A DNA stretch of 48,791 bases, taken from Ignavibacteriales bacterium (lineage in GTDB: Bacteria > Bacteroidota > Ignavibacteria > T3Sed10-11). The stretch spans positions 1-48,791 of the forward strand of contig PWXV01000248.1 in the NCBI GenBank assembly GCA_003568415.1, written 5' to 3'. Position 1 is the first letter of the stretch. Each line of letters opens with the position of its first letter. Position numbers and translations under genes: made by a program. The notes under the pieces are model-generated. The model did no database searches. It was not told the DNA's origin and was given only the letters and a program-made list of their open reading frames with translations. Positions 1 through 6,833 of the stretch are shown piece by piece.

Positions 1-121
1 GGAGGTCATCCCACCCTTTCCGCGAGGCTGGAATGTAGAAAAGACTATATAATTTGAGTTGTATTGTTAAGCGGACAGAGAGCACAGGTGGGATCACCGG
101 AGGTCATCCCACCCTTTCCGC
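1..121. repeat. Direct repeat pair and hairpin at window edge
   Basis: A 23-nt sequence starting GGAGGTCATCCCACC is present identically at 1-23 and 99-121. The second copy also forms a hairpin: GGTGGGAT at 87-94 can pair with ATCCCACC at 106-113. No gene is visible in 1-199. The pair may be the edge of a larger intergenic repeat array continuing outside the window. It is not a CRISPR array, because there is a single interval and no second spacer. Confidence 0.6.
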
Positions 122-154
122 AAAGTTTTATTTTCGGTGTTTAGCGTATTACAG

Positions 155-183
155 TTAACTTTTTAAAAATTTAATTATATTTC
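155..183 (+). promoter_or_regulatory. Possible promoter of the nfeD-slipin operon
   Basis: TTAACT (155-160) and TATTTC (178-183) are separated by 17 nt in an AT-rich stretch ending about 25 nt before the nfeD start. Both boxes are weak matches to the sigma-70 consensus, so this is a tentative call from position and spacing. Confidence 0.3.
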
Positions 184-208
184 CCATTGATGAAGGGATG
201 TGAAAAAA

Positions 209-1498
209 ATGAAAAAAGCACTTTTTGCGGCAATTATACTCGTCATCGGGTTATTCAATGCAGGGAATGCACAGGAGCGAACAAAAGTGCACGTAATGAA
301 AATCGACGGCTCAATTAACCCTGCTGTCGCATCAATGATTAACTCAAGCATCCAAACCGCCAGAGATGAAGGATCTGAAATGTTAATCATTCAAATTAAT
401 ACACCCGGCGGATTGCTTACATCCACACGTGCCATTGTAAGCGATATTCTGGAAAGTGAAATCCCAGTAGCAGTTTTTGTATATCCAAGCGGGTCATCGG
501 CAACATCAGCAGGTGTGTTTATCACACTCGCCGGACATGTTGCTGCAATGTCACCCGGGACAAATATGGGAGCCGCACATCCCGTTGGTATGGATGGGCA
601 GGCAGATACGGTAATGATCGAGAAAGCGCTCTCTGACGCGTCTGCATTTATCCGCACAATAGCCGAACACCGTGAACGAAATGTCGAGTGGGCTGAAAAA
701 GCGGTCCGGCAATCACTCTCGGTAACTGAATCGGAAGCGCTGCGTGACAACATCATCGATATCATAGCAAGCGATATAAACGATCTGCTGGCACAAGTAG
801 ACGGAAGAGAAATTGAGACAAAGCGTGAGACCAGAACTCTGGCTACAGAGAACGCAGAAATCATTATTCTCGAAATGAACTGGCAGCAACGCTTTCTCAA
901 TATAATTAGCGATCCGAATATCGTATATATTCTTATGATGGTCGGGTTCGCAGGAATAATGTTTGAGATATATAATCCGGGTGCAATTTTCCCCGGTGTT
1001 ATAGGTGTGATATCACTTATCCTTGCATTTTACTCATTACACACATTACCGGTCAACTATGCGGGTGTTGCCCTGATTGCTTTTGCAATTATATTATTCT
1101 TACTGGAAATAAAAGTACCAAGTTACGGAATATTAACGATCGGCGGTATCGTATCTCTCCTGCTTGGCTCGATTATGCTGGTCGATCCGGACTCTGCTCT
1201 TGAATATGCCCGGATCTCCTGGACAGTAATTATTCCGGTAACATTTTTTATTACCGCATTTTTCCTCTTTGCAATAAGTCTGGGTATTCGAGCACAACTA
1301 CGCAAACCCGCAACCGGTGCAGAAGGAATAATTGGCACATTTGGTGAAGCTCTCGAATTACTCGACCCAACGGGTGAGGTTCGTGCATTTGGTGAACGGT
1401 GGACTGCAGAGTCAGTAAGCGGGAAAATTAAAAAAGGAGAACGGGTGAAAGTTGTGGGTGTTGACAATATGAAACTAAAGGTTGAAAAAGCCGACTAA
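209..1498 (+). CDS. NfeD-family membrane-bound serine protease (ClpP-class)
   Basis: This is a long-form NfeD protein: an exported ClpP-like protease domain, a membrane segment block and a small C-terminal OB-fold (NfeD) domain. The ATG at 209 is preferred over the in-frame GTG at 200, because the AGGG at 194-197 is better spaced for it and the product then begins with a clean signal peptide (MKKALFAAIILVIGLF). Counting from the GTG, the Ser-Lys dyad of the family is visible as Ser103 in SATSAG and Lys142 in the IEKAL stretch. Hydrophobic helices fill roughly residues 235-360, followed by the OB-fold. Homologues such as Pyrococcus PH1510 cleave the C-terminus of the partner stomatin; the next gene encodes such a partner. 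A role in membrane quality control is inferred. Confidence 0.88.
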   Translation: MKKALFAAIILVIGLFNAGNAQERTKVHVMKIDGSINPAVASMINSSIQTARDEGSEMLIIQINTPGGLLTSTRAIVSDILESEIPVAVFVYPSGSSATSAGVFITLAGHVAAMSPGTNMGAAHPVGMDGQADTVMIEKALSDASAFIRTIAEHRERNVEWAEKAVRQSLSVTESEALRDNIIDIIASDINDLLAQVDGREIETKRETRTLATENAEIIILEMNWQQRFLNIISDPNIVYILMMVGFAGIMFEIYNPGAIFPGVIGVISLILAFYSLHTLPVNYAGVALIAFAIILFLLEIKVPSYGILTIGGIVSLLLGSIMLVDPDSALEYARISWTVIIPVTFFITAFFLFAISLGIRAQLRKPATGAEGIIGTFGEALELLDPTGEVRAFGERWTAESVSGKIKKGERVKVVGVDNMKLKVEKAD

Positions 1499-1516
1499 AT
1501 CGAAAGGAGATTTTAC

Positions 1517-2308
1517 ATGGAAGTTCTCCCGACTGTAATTGGTATAGGTGTTGCGTTTGCTGTTATCATTTTAGCAAATGCAATCCGCATTCTACGCGAG
1601 TATGAACGGGGTGTTATCTTCCGACTCGGTCGTTTAATTAACGTCAAGGGCCCCGGTCTTATTCTCTTAATCCCTATAATCGATAAAATGGTGCGTATAA
1701 GTTTACGTACCATCGTTATGGATGTTCCGACACAGGACATCATCACCCGAGACAACGTTTCGGTAAAAGTTAACGCCGTTGTTTATTTCCGCGTCATTCA
1801 GCCGGATAAAGCGGTTGTCTCGGTTGAGAATTATCTGATGGCTACTTCACAGCTTTCACAAACAACACTGCGAAGTATTCTCGGACAATCGGAGCTTGAT
1901 GAATTGCTCGCTGAGCGCGACAAAATAAACCGCGCACTTCAACAAATCATCGATCATCAAACCGAGCCGTGGGGTATTAAAGTTTCTGCCGTAGAGGTGA
2001 AGCACGTGGATCTCCCTGTTGAAATGCAGCGTGCAATGGCACAACAGGCAGAAGCAGAGCGTGAACGGCGATCGAAAATTATTCGCGCGGAAGGTGAATA
2101 TCAGGCAGCACAAAGATTGTACGATGCTGCAAAAGTCATAAGTGATTATCCGGTTGCATTCCAACTGCGGTATCTGCAAACACTTGGTGATATTGCCAGT
2201 GAAAATAATTCAACGACGTTGTTTCCGATACCTATCGATCTGTTCAAGCCGTTTATTGAATCCTACGGGAAGTCTGGTTCATCATCTTCCCGATCGAAGA
2301 AAAAGTGA
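1517..2308 (+). CDS. Slipin / stomatin-like SPFH (band 7) protein
   Basis: The protein has an N-terminal membrane anchor (about residues 5-25), then an SPFH domain beginning at [14 protein letters not shown], and a long Ala/Glu/Arg-rich helix ([19 protein letters not shown]) typical of stomatins and prohibitins. The tail is Ser/Lys-rich ([11 protein letters not shown]). It starts 18 nt after the nfeD stop with a good Shine-Dalgarno AAAGGAG at 1502-1508. Gene order nfeD-slipin is widely conserved, and the slipin is the expected substrate or scaffold of the NfeD protease. It probably oligomerises at the cytoplasmic membrane and organises membrane microdomains. The family assignment is secure; the physiological role is inferred. 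Confidence 0.9.
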   Translation: MEVLPTVIGIGVAFAVIILANAIRILREYERGVIFRLGRLINVKGPGLILLIPIIDKMVRISLRTIVMDVPTQDIITRDNVSVKVNAVVYFRVIQPDKAVVSVENYLMATSQLSQTTLRSILGQSELDELLAERDKINRALQQIIDHQTEPWGIKVSAVEVKHVDLPVEMQRAMAQQAEAERERRSKIIRAEGEYQAAQRLYDAAKVISDYPVAFQLRYLQTLGDIASENNSTTLFPIPIDLFKPFIESYGKSGSSSSRSKKK

Positions 2309-2317
2309 GCAACTAAA

Positions 2318-2379
2318 ATCTCCCCAAAATATCGCTAAATGTAGCATTAATTTACGATATGGGGAGATCTATATTTTTT
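2318..2379 (+). terminator. Terminator of the nfeD-slipin operon
   Basis: ATCTCCCC (2318-2325) pairs with GGGGAGAT (2361-2368), and a T-rich run ATATTTTTT follows. The stem is strong but the loop is long (35 nt). It begins 10 nt after the slipin stop codon. Confidence 0.6.
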
Positions 2380-2392
2380 CTTATCTTTCCCC

Positions 2393-2421
2393 TTGATTTT
2401 AGCGAATCCGAGTAGTATATT
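2393..2421 (+). promoter_or_regulatory. Promoter of the cold-shock gene
   Basis: TTGATT (2393-2398) and TATATT (2416-2421) are separated by exactly 17 nt. Transcription would begin near 2428, giving a leader of about 65 nt. The same -10 hexamer recurs at the predicted aspS, clpC and small-RNA promoters in this window. Confidence 0.6.
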
Positions 2422-2437
2422 CCGCTGTTAGCTCACT

Positions 2438-2461
2438 ACCCTCTTTCCCGAACGGGAGGGT
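2438..2461 (+). promoter_or_regulatory. Hairpin in the cold-shock mRNA leader
   Basis: ACCCTC..CCCG pairs with CGGGAGGGT across a two-base loop, with a short bulge of T residues. It lies within the predicted 5' UTR, about 30 nt before the start codon. There is no T-run after it, so it is not a simple terminator. Cold-shock genes often carry structured, temperature-sensitive leaders, so a regulatory role is possible but unproven. Confidence 0.4.
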
Positions 2462-2493
2462 TATTCCATAACTGTTATGAGGTAGCTTGCCTT

Positions 2494-2706
2494 ATGGAAC
2501 GCGGTACTGTTAAATGGTTCAACAATGCCAAGGGATTCGGTTTTATCAAAAAATCGACAGGGGAAGATGTCTTTGTCCATTACAAGTCGATCACTGGAGA
2601 AGGATATCGAACTCTGCATGAGGGTGAGACAGTAGAGTTTGAATATGAAGAAGGGCCGAAAGGACTTCACGCAACAAGTGTTGTGAAAGTCGCTCAAACG
2701 AGTTGA
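2494..2706 (+). CDS. Cold-shock protein, CspA family
   Basis: This 70-residue single-domain RNA chaperone has the usual length for the family. Both RNA-binding motifs are present: RNP1 as KGFGFI (residues 13-18) and RNP2 as DVFVHY (25-30), on the five-stranded OB fold starting GTVKWFN. Such proteins bind single-stranded RNA and melt secondary structure, during cold shock or constitutively in rapid growth. The gene is monocistronic, with its own predicted promoter and a strong terminator. The start is the ATG after the weak GAGG at 2480-2483. Which csp paralogue this is cannot be told from sequence alone. Confidence 0.95.
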   Translation: MERGTVKWFNNAKGFGFIKKSTGEDVFVHYKSITGEGYRTLHEGETVEFEYEEGPKGLHATSVVKVAQTS

Positions 2707-2724
2707 ACCGTTCGCTACAATAGG

Positions 2725-2763
2725 AAGCCCTCTTCGAAAAATGTTGAGGGCTTTTTATTTTTC
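2725..2763 (+). terminator. Terminator of the cold-shock gene
   Basis: AAGCCCTC (2725-2732) pairs with GAGGGCTT (2746-2753) and is followed by a TTTTATTTTT run. It sits 19 nt after the csp stop codon. Confidence 0.85.
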
Positions 2764-3166
2764 AATTCCTGTTTTCTTGTACCCATTTCTTTACGTACTC
2801 AACAATATCCAATGTCGACGCACCCGGGGTAAAGATTTCACCAACACCCATTTCTTTTAATTTCTGGACATCCTTGTCTGGTATGATACCTCCTCCGAAT
2901 AAAAGAACATCCTTCATATCATTCTTATCCATCAAGGATTTAATTTTTGTAAAGACCGTCATATGTGCACCGCTCAGGATGCTAATGCCGATAGCATCGA
3001 CGTCCTCCTGCAGAGCAGCTTCGACAATCATTTCGGGTGATTTACGTATTCCGGTATAAATAACTTCCATACCTGCATCGCGTAAAGCGGCAGCTACCAC
3101 TTTTGCCCCACGGTCATGACCGTCCAGTCCGGCTTTAGCTACAAGAACGCGAATTTTCCGATCCAT
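2762..3166 (-). CDS. Cobalamin-binding subunit of a methylmalonyl-CoA-type mutase
   Basis: The 134-residue protein is a stand-alone B12-binding domain like the C-terminal part or small subunit of acyl-CoA mutases. The DxHxxG motif that supplies the lower-axial His to cobalamin is seen as DGHDRG at residues 15-20 (His17), after the typical [10 protein letters not shown] lead. SILSG in the middle and FGGGIIP near residue 90 are the other nucleotide-loop contacts. Methylmalonyl-CoA mutase interconverts methylmalonyl-CoA and succinyl-CoA; the large catalytic subunit is not in this window. It is probably cotranscribed with the upstream maf gene (19-nt gap). It could instead serve another CoA mutase such as an isobutyryl-CoA mutase. 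Confidence 0.85.
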   Translation of the reverse strand: MDRKIRVLVAKAGLDGHDRGAKVVAAALRDAGMEVIYTGIRKSPEMIVEAALQEDVDAIGISILSGAHMTVFTKIKSLMDKNDMKDVLLFGGGIIPDKDVQKLKEMGVGEIFTPGASTLDIVEYVKKWVQENRN

Positions 3167-3185
3167 AATATTCCACCTCTTCTTT

Positions 3186-3776
3186 TTACATTACATTATT
3201 AGCTATACAATGTTTAAGGTCGTTATATACTTTTGCAAGCGGCAATCCGACGACATTATAATAACATCCTTCGATACGACTGACAAACACAGCACCGAAA
3301 TCGTCCTGGATACCATATGCGCCAGCTTTATCAAGCGGTGAGCCTGAATTCACATATGATTCGATTTCTTCGTTTTCCAGTTCACGAAACCACACTTTCG
3401 TTAATTCATAATTCTTGATTACATTATTTGACGGCCGGTCGTAAATGCAATAACCGGTGATAACCTCATGCAGGCGGTTACTTAAAGAATGAAGCATTTC
3501 TTTTGCTTCTTTGGCATCGGATGGTTTTCCCAAAATTTTATCACCCAGTACTACAATGGTATCCGCAGCCAGCACAATTGCTTGTTCAAGTGATGCTGCT
3601 ACTGAGCTTGCCTTTTCAACAGCCATATCGACCGCAAACTCCACCGGTTTTCTGCCGTTATATTCTTCCTGTATAGAAGCGGATATAGCACGAAACTCTA
3701 GCCCTACTTGTCGCAATAATTGTATTCGTCGCGGTGATGCTGATGCAAGAATAAGATCTTTGGGTAAATGTAACAT
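3186..3776 (-). CDS. maf: Maf-like nucleoside triphosphate pyrophosphatase
   Basis: The start [14 protein letters not shown] (residues 8-21) is the Maf signature with the SPRR nucleotide-binding loop. The central [17 protein letters not shown] and the [13 protein letters not shown] segment near residue 145 are also diagnostic. The length, 196 residues, is normal. Maf proteins hydrolyse dTTP/UTP or modified nucleotides to the monophosphate, preventing incorporation of altered bases, and some affect septation. The gene is followed 19 nt later by the B12-binding subunit, with no obvious functional link. Confidence 0.93.
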   Translation of the reverse strand: MLHLPKDLILASASPRRIQLLRQVGLEFRAISASIQEEYNGRKPVEFAVDMAVEKASSVAASLEQAIVLAADTIVVLGDKILGKPSDAKEAKEMLHSLSNRLHEVITGYCIYDRPSNNVIKNYELTKVWFRELENEEIESYVNSGSPLDKAGAYGIQDDFGAVFVSRIEGCYYNVVGLPLAKVYNDLKHCIANNVM

Positions 3777-3788
3777 TCTGAAAAAATA

Positions 3789-3825
3789 ATAAAAAAGCGA
3801 TACACAGTTTGCTGAGCATCGCTTT
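3789..3825 (-). terminator. Terminator after the FN3-like gene
   Basis: AAAGCGAT (3794-3801) and ATCGCTTT (3818-3825) form an 8-bp stem. Read on the minus strand it is followed by TTTTATTATT. It lies between the stop of the gene at 3858 and the start of maf, so maf is probably transcribed separately. Confidence 0.75.
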
Positions 3826-3857
3826 GTTTATAAAAAGCTATACGTACATTAATGCTA

Positions 3858-4262
3858 TTACCGAAACATTGATTTTATACTTCCCCACGTCCGGTAAGGA
3901 ACACTGCTTATGTTGCTGAGTGATATTTCATCGGTATAGTGTACACTTCCATCCATTTGAACTATTGCCACCTTATAAGATACAACAGCGGTTCCTTGTT
4001 TAAATACCCCCCGGTCAACGTACTCATAATTTCTGTTTGTATTGCGCGTAACAGGTTGGTTATTAATTCGAATAAAATTTTCTTGATCAGCGGTTCTGCG
4101 TTCTATATTAAAATGTTGAACACCATTTTGATCAAGCATCTCCCAGGAAATTATTATGTCTCTTCCATCGGCATTAACCGATAAGTTAGTGACCCGGGAT
4201 CCGGATAGTCCTACAAGAAAGCAACAAAAAATTAAAAACGATAATATTACAGTGTAGCGCAT
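3858..4262 (-). CDS. Exported Ig/fibronectin-III-like small protein
   Basis: The ATG at 4262 is chosen because it gives MRYTVILSFLIFCCFLVG, a good signal sequence; an in-frame start exists further upstream at 4325 but would add 21 residues in front of it. The mature part (about 115 residues) has the strand pattern of a fibronectin type III-like fold: RVTNLSVNADGRDIIISWEM, HFNIERRTADQENF and VVSYKVAIVQMDG. Proteins with such single domains are common as exported or surface proteins in FCB-type bacteria. No catalytic motif is visible. A cysteine-containing signal end might make it a lipoprotein, but no clean lipobox is seen. It is a single-gene unit with terminators on both sides. Confidence 0.6.
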   Translation of the reverse strand: MRYTVILSFLIFCCFLVGLSGSRVTNLSVNADGRDIIISWEMLDQNGVQHFNIERRTADQENFIRINNQPVTRNTNRNYEYVDRGVFKQGTAVVSYKVAIVQMDGSVHYTDEISLSNISSVPYRTWGSIKSMFR

Positions 4263-4334
4263 AATATCCACATTGAGTAAGTCAATATTTTTTTTAAATA
4301 TAGACACATTATAAATAAAAATCAACTTAAAAAA

Positions 4335-4375
4335 AATAAAACCCCATTATCTTTCAAGGAAAATGGGGTTTTATT
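4335..4375 (-). terminator. Strong terminator of the TPR gene
   Basis: AATAAAACCCCATT (4335-4348) and AATGGGGTTTTATT (4362-4375) form a perfect 14-bp stem with a 13-nt loop. The minus strand continues into a T-run from the A tract at 4329-4336. It lies 28 nt beyond the TPR stop codon. Confidence 0.88.
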
Positions 4376-4402
4376 AGAATATTCTCATATTGAATTACTG
4401 TA

Positions 4403-5383
4403 TTATCTTAACTCTTCGAGTTCGTACTCTGCGTTTCGCCGATATCGCGAATCTTTGGCTGCCTCTTCAAATGCAGCGATAGCTTCCTGTTTTCTGCCCT
4501 GATTCCGTAATGCAATACCAAGTTCAAAATATTCGCCGCCTTTTTGGCCGCTGGTTTTATACTCAATTGCATTCCGGGCATGCTCCTCTGCCCGTTGGTA
4601 ATTACCAAGTCGATTATTTGCAACTGCAAGCAACAAATAAGCCTGGCTATGCTGCGGATGTGAATCGATAGCATTTTCAAAATTATTGATAGCATCACTG
4701 ACTCTTCCGCGTTCGAGCAACTCGTGACCTTGTGCAGTATAGGCTGTGGCTAAACCAGTCTGAGCCTGCTGCAACGTCGGATCTATCTGGAGCGCATTTG
4801 AATACGCATCAATCGCATTATCAAACTGTTGCAGACTTACATACGCACCTCCAAGTCCTGCATAGGCAACGGCATATTGAGGATTTAACTCGATTGCTCT
4901 CTGAAAGTTTTCAACGGCTTCCTGATTCTGATTATTTCGGCGCTTTGCGATAGCAATACGATTATAGAAGCGTGGATCTGGATTTATTTCGACAGCTTCT
5001 TTATAGTGCTCGATCGCACCCGAATAATTTCCGGCACTGAATAACTCTTCTCCTTTACCCATATATGCACCGGATAAACCTTGCCGTACTGTTTCCATAT
5101 CGGTTCCGTGATCAAGAGCATCATTAAAGGCAGTCACGGCATCGTCAAAACGCTGCATGCGCAGCAAGGCAACCGCTTTTTGATAATAATACCGGTGATC
5201 TTCTACAATCTCCAGCGCCTCTGAATATTTATTGACAGCCTCCGCTAAGTTTCCAGCCCGCAAAAGCGAGTTTCCCTCATTGAAGAGCTCATCCGCCTGT
5301 ACCTGTGGGTCATCATGTTCTTGTGCAAACCCGATGAGACCGATCGAAAGCATGAGTACCAGCAACATTGCGATTCTCTTCAT
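4403..5383 (-). CDS. Exported tetratricopeptide-repeat protein
   Basis: The ATG at 5383 sits 8 nt after a good GGAGGG; an in-frame GTG three codons upstream is less likely. Residues 1-20 are a signal peptide ending near GFAQ. The rest is a solenoid of about eight TPR units, visible as recurring A..Y.EAL...P....Y blocks, for example LAEAVNKYSEALEI, YSGAIEHYKEAVEINPD and FDNAIDAYSNALQIDPT. Such proteins act as protein-protein scaffolds in the periplasm or outer membrane. No second domain is visible. It lies just downstream of two tRNA genes and has its own strong terminator. Its partner is unknown. Confidence 0.85.
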   Translation of the reverse strand: MKRIAMLLVLMLSIGLIGFAQEHDDPQVQADELFNEGNSLLRAGNLAEAVNKYSEALEIVEDHRYYYQKAVALLRMQRFDDAVTAFNDALDHGTDMETVRQGLSGAYMGKGEELFSAGNYSGAIEHYKEAVEINPDPRFYNRIAIAKRRNNQNQEAVENFQRAIELNPQYAVAYAGLGGAYVSLQQFDNAIDAYSNALQIDPTLQQAQTGLATAYTAQGHELLERGRVSDAINNFENAIDSHPQHSQAYLLLAVANNRLGNYQRAEEHARNAIEYKTSGQKGGEYFELGIALRNQGRKQEAIAAFEEAAKDSRYRRNAEYELEELR

Positions 5384-5423
5384 TTGTATCACCCTCCATA
5401 TAGTGGAATAGTTGTTTTAAATT

Positions 5424-5511
5424 TGGTGCGGAAGGGGGGACTTGAACCCCCATGCCCTTTCGAGGCACCACCCCCTCAAGATGGCGTGTCTACCAATTCC
5501 ACCACTTCCGC
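5424..5511 (-). tRNA. tRNA-Leu (anticodon GAG)
   Basis: The minus strand gives a full cloverleaf with a long variable arm. The acceptor GCGGAAG pairs with CUUCCGC, the anticodon stem CCAUC/GGUGG encloses the loop UUGAGGG with anticodon GAG, and the T arm contains GGUUCAAGUCC. The terminal CCA is encoded at 5426-5424. Together with the adjacent tRNA-Lys it forms a minus-strand tRNA pair. Confidence 0.97.
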
Positions 5512-5524
5512 ATTAATATTTTAG

Positions 5525-5597
5525 TGAGGCTGGATGGATTCGAACCATCGGCCACCTGCTTAAAAGGCAGATGCTCTACCAGCTGAGCTACAGCCTC
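5525..5597 (-). tRNA. tRNA-Lys (anticodon UUU)
   Basis: The 73-nt minus-strand cloverleaf has acceptor GAGGCUG/CAGCCUC, D arm AGCUCAGCUGGUAGAGCA, anticodon loop CUUUUAA (anticodon UUU) closed by UCUGC/GCAGG, and T loop UUCGAAU. CCA is not encoded, unlike the neighbouring tRNA-Leu, so it must be added by CCA transferase. It lies 13 nt upstream of tRNA-Leu and is likely processed from the same transcript. Confidence 0.97.
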
Positions 5598-5649
5598 TTT
5601 TTGGTAAAACGGCACTAATTTATTAAGATAAAAAACATCTCGAGGAATG

Positions 5650-5928
5650 TCAACTTTGTGATGCTGATCCGGTATTTCCGCTTACTTCTTCTTTTTTCCT
5701 GTACAGTAAAGCAAACGGGATTATTATACAATAACCGATAACCAACAATATTGGTGCAATAACTATCGGCATCACGCCGTCAACCGATCCCTCTAACATA
5801 AACAAATATCCAATTATAATTACTCCCACTCCAATGAGTAACATAACATAGTTTACATTTGTCAGTGGAAGCGTTCGATCTCCACTTTGTTTACGTTTTG
5901 ACCTTTTCTTTTTAACGGGTCGTGCCAT
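5650..5928 (-). CDS. Small DUF3098-like membrane protein
   Basis: The 92-residue protein has a very basic N-terminus (VKKKRSKRK, residues 4-12), then NYVMLLIGVGVIIIGYLFML (first transmembrane helix, about 26-45), a short loop, and IVIAPILLVIGYCIIIPFAL (second helix, about 55-74). The NY.MLLIG...IIGYL.M plus APILL.IGY pattern resembles DUF3098 proteins of Bacteroidetes and relatives, whose function is unknown. The basic stretch suggests both ends are cytoplasmic. It is followed by the two tRNA genes and preceded by the candidate small RNA terminator, so it is probably transcribed from its own promoter in 5930-5975. Confidence 0.65.
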   Translation of the reverse strand: MARPVKKKRSKRKQSGDRTLPLTNVNYVMLLIGVGVIIIGYLFMLEGSVDGVMPIVIAPILLVIGYCIIIPFALLYRKKEEVSGNTGSASQS

Positions 5929-5975
5929 ACAATTGTTACACCATTATTTTATCTAAATTTAGCCCCCGGGAGAAT

Positions 5976-6056
5976 TAAAAAGCCCGGTGTTGGGGGGGAC
6001 ACCGGGCTTGACCTTTTGAATTACAACAGTCAGGGGAGAAACTGTCGTAACGGTCT
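5976..6056 (-). ncRNA. Candidate small RNA with two C-loop hairpins
   Basis: A near-consensus minus-strand promoter (6061-6090) points to a start near 6056, and a terminator hairpin ends the unit at about 5976, giving an RNA of about 80 nt. The first hairpin spans 6050-6021: TTACGACAGT pairs with ACTGTTGTAA (10 bp, one G-U wobble) around the loop TTCTCCCCTG. A linker of 11 nt follows, then the terminator hairpin with 11-bp stem AAGCCCGGTGT/ACACCGGGCTT and loop CCCCCCCA. No ORF is present. C-rich apical loops occur in antisense regulators that bind Shine-Dalgarno sequences, so a similar role is possible. Alternatively the unit could be the 3' part of the lolD operon or a leader of the DUF3098-like gene. 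Confidence 0.5.
5980..6009 (-). terminator. Terminator of the small RNA and possibly of the lol operon
   Basis: AAGCCCGGTGT and ACACCGGGCTT form a perfect 11-bp stem with an 8-nt loop. On the minus strand it continues into TTTTAATT. It would also stop read-through from lolD. Confidence 0.8.
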
Positions 6057-6060
6057 ATAC

Positions 6061-6090
6061 CAAATATACGTTTTTTCTACAAAATGTCAA
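6061..6090 (-). promoter_or_regulatory. Near-consensus promoter of the candidate small RNA
   Basis: On the minus strand, TTGACA (6090-6085) is followed after 16 nt by TATATT (6068-6063). The second box reads on as TATATTTG, which also fits the TAnnTTTG element of Bacteroidetes-type promoters. It lies between the lolD stop and a terminator with no gene between, which argues for a non-coding transcript. Confidence 0.6.
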
Positions 6091-6109
6091 TATCTTGCAA
6101 AAAATAATT

Positions 6110-6814
6110 TCATTTTTTTTCAGCCTCCAAATTGTCGATTTTTCCATCAATAAGGCGAATTATTCGGTCTGCTTTATCCGCAAGTTCAAGATTATGGGTA
6201 ACAATGAAAAGTGTTATCCCGATATCGTCATTTAGTTGCCACAAAAGATTGTGTAATTGTTCTCCCCCGCTGCGATCAAGGTTTCCCGATGGTTCATCTG
6301 CGAATAAGATCTTAGGGTCATTCAATAATGCTCTGGCCACCGCCACCCGCTGTTGTTCTCCGCCGGATAATTCTGATGGAAAATGCGATATCCGGTCTGA
6401 CAAACCTACTAAATCAAGTATTTCTTTTGCTTTTTTCTCGCTTTTTGCGAAAGATTTTCCATTGATCAGACCCGGCATAAGAACATTTTCAAGTGCTGTG
6501 AATTCCGGCAACAGATGATGAAATTGAAAAACAAAACCAATTTCTTTATTCCGAAATCGCGCCAGTTGATCATCCGAATAATCAAATATATTTTCTTTGC
6601 CGTATAAAACTTTTCCCTCATTCGGACGATCAAGGCCACCGAGTATATGCAGCAATGTACTCTTGCCCGCACCCGAAGGGCCGATGACAGCGATTGTTTC
6701 TTTCCGTTTAATTTCAAGTGATATTCCTTTTAGAACTTCAAGCTCATGACGCTTTGCCATTGAATATCGCTTCTTTATACCTTCTGCTTTTATAATTATA
6801 TCACTTTTTTTCAT
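6110..6814 (-). CDS. lolD: LolD-type lipoprotein-release ABC ATPase
   Basis: LolD powers the LolCDE complex, which extracts outer-membrane lipoproteins from the inner membrane and passes them to a periplasmic carrier. The start MKKSDIII at 6814 is used. An open frame runs a further 37 codons upstream into the preceding gene, but those residues are not ABC-like. With this start (234 residues), Walker A is GPSGAGKST (45-53), the Q-loop FVFQFHH is at 94-100, the signature is LSGGEQQRVAVARAL (149-163), Walker B is ILFADEPSGNLD (169-180), and the switch His is in VTHN. It ends the aspS-to-lolD operon and lies 20 nt after lolE. MacB-type ATPases look similar; the two permease neighbours favour Lol. 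Confidence 0.88.
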   Translation of the reverse strand: MKKSDIIIKAEGIKKRYSMAKRHELEVLKGISLEIKRKETIAVIGPSGAGKSTLLHILGGLDRPNEGKVLYGKENIFDYSDDQLARFRNKEIGFVFQFHHLLPEFTALENVLMPGLINGKSFAKSEKKAKEILDLVGLSDRISHFPSELSGGEQQRVAVARALLNDPKILFADEPSGNLDRSGGEQLHNLLWQLNDDIGITLFIVTHNLELADKADRIIRLIDGKIDNLEAEKK

Positions 6815-6833
6815 ATATGATCTTTCAGGATTA

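Noticed and set aside
1-121. CRISPR array at the window start
   Set aside because: There are only two repeat copies, no array spacing and no cas gene anywhere in the window.
391-900. Minus-strand open frame of 169 codons inside nfeD
   Set aside because: It is antisense to a clear NfeD coding region and has low-complexity Ser/Arg-rich content typical of shadow frames.
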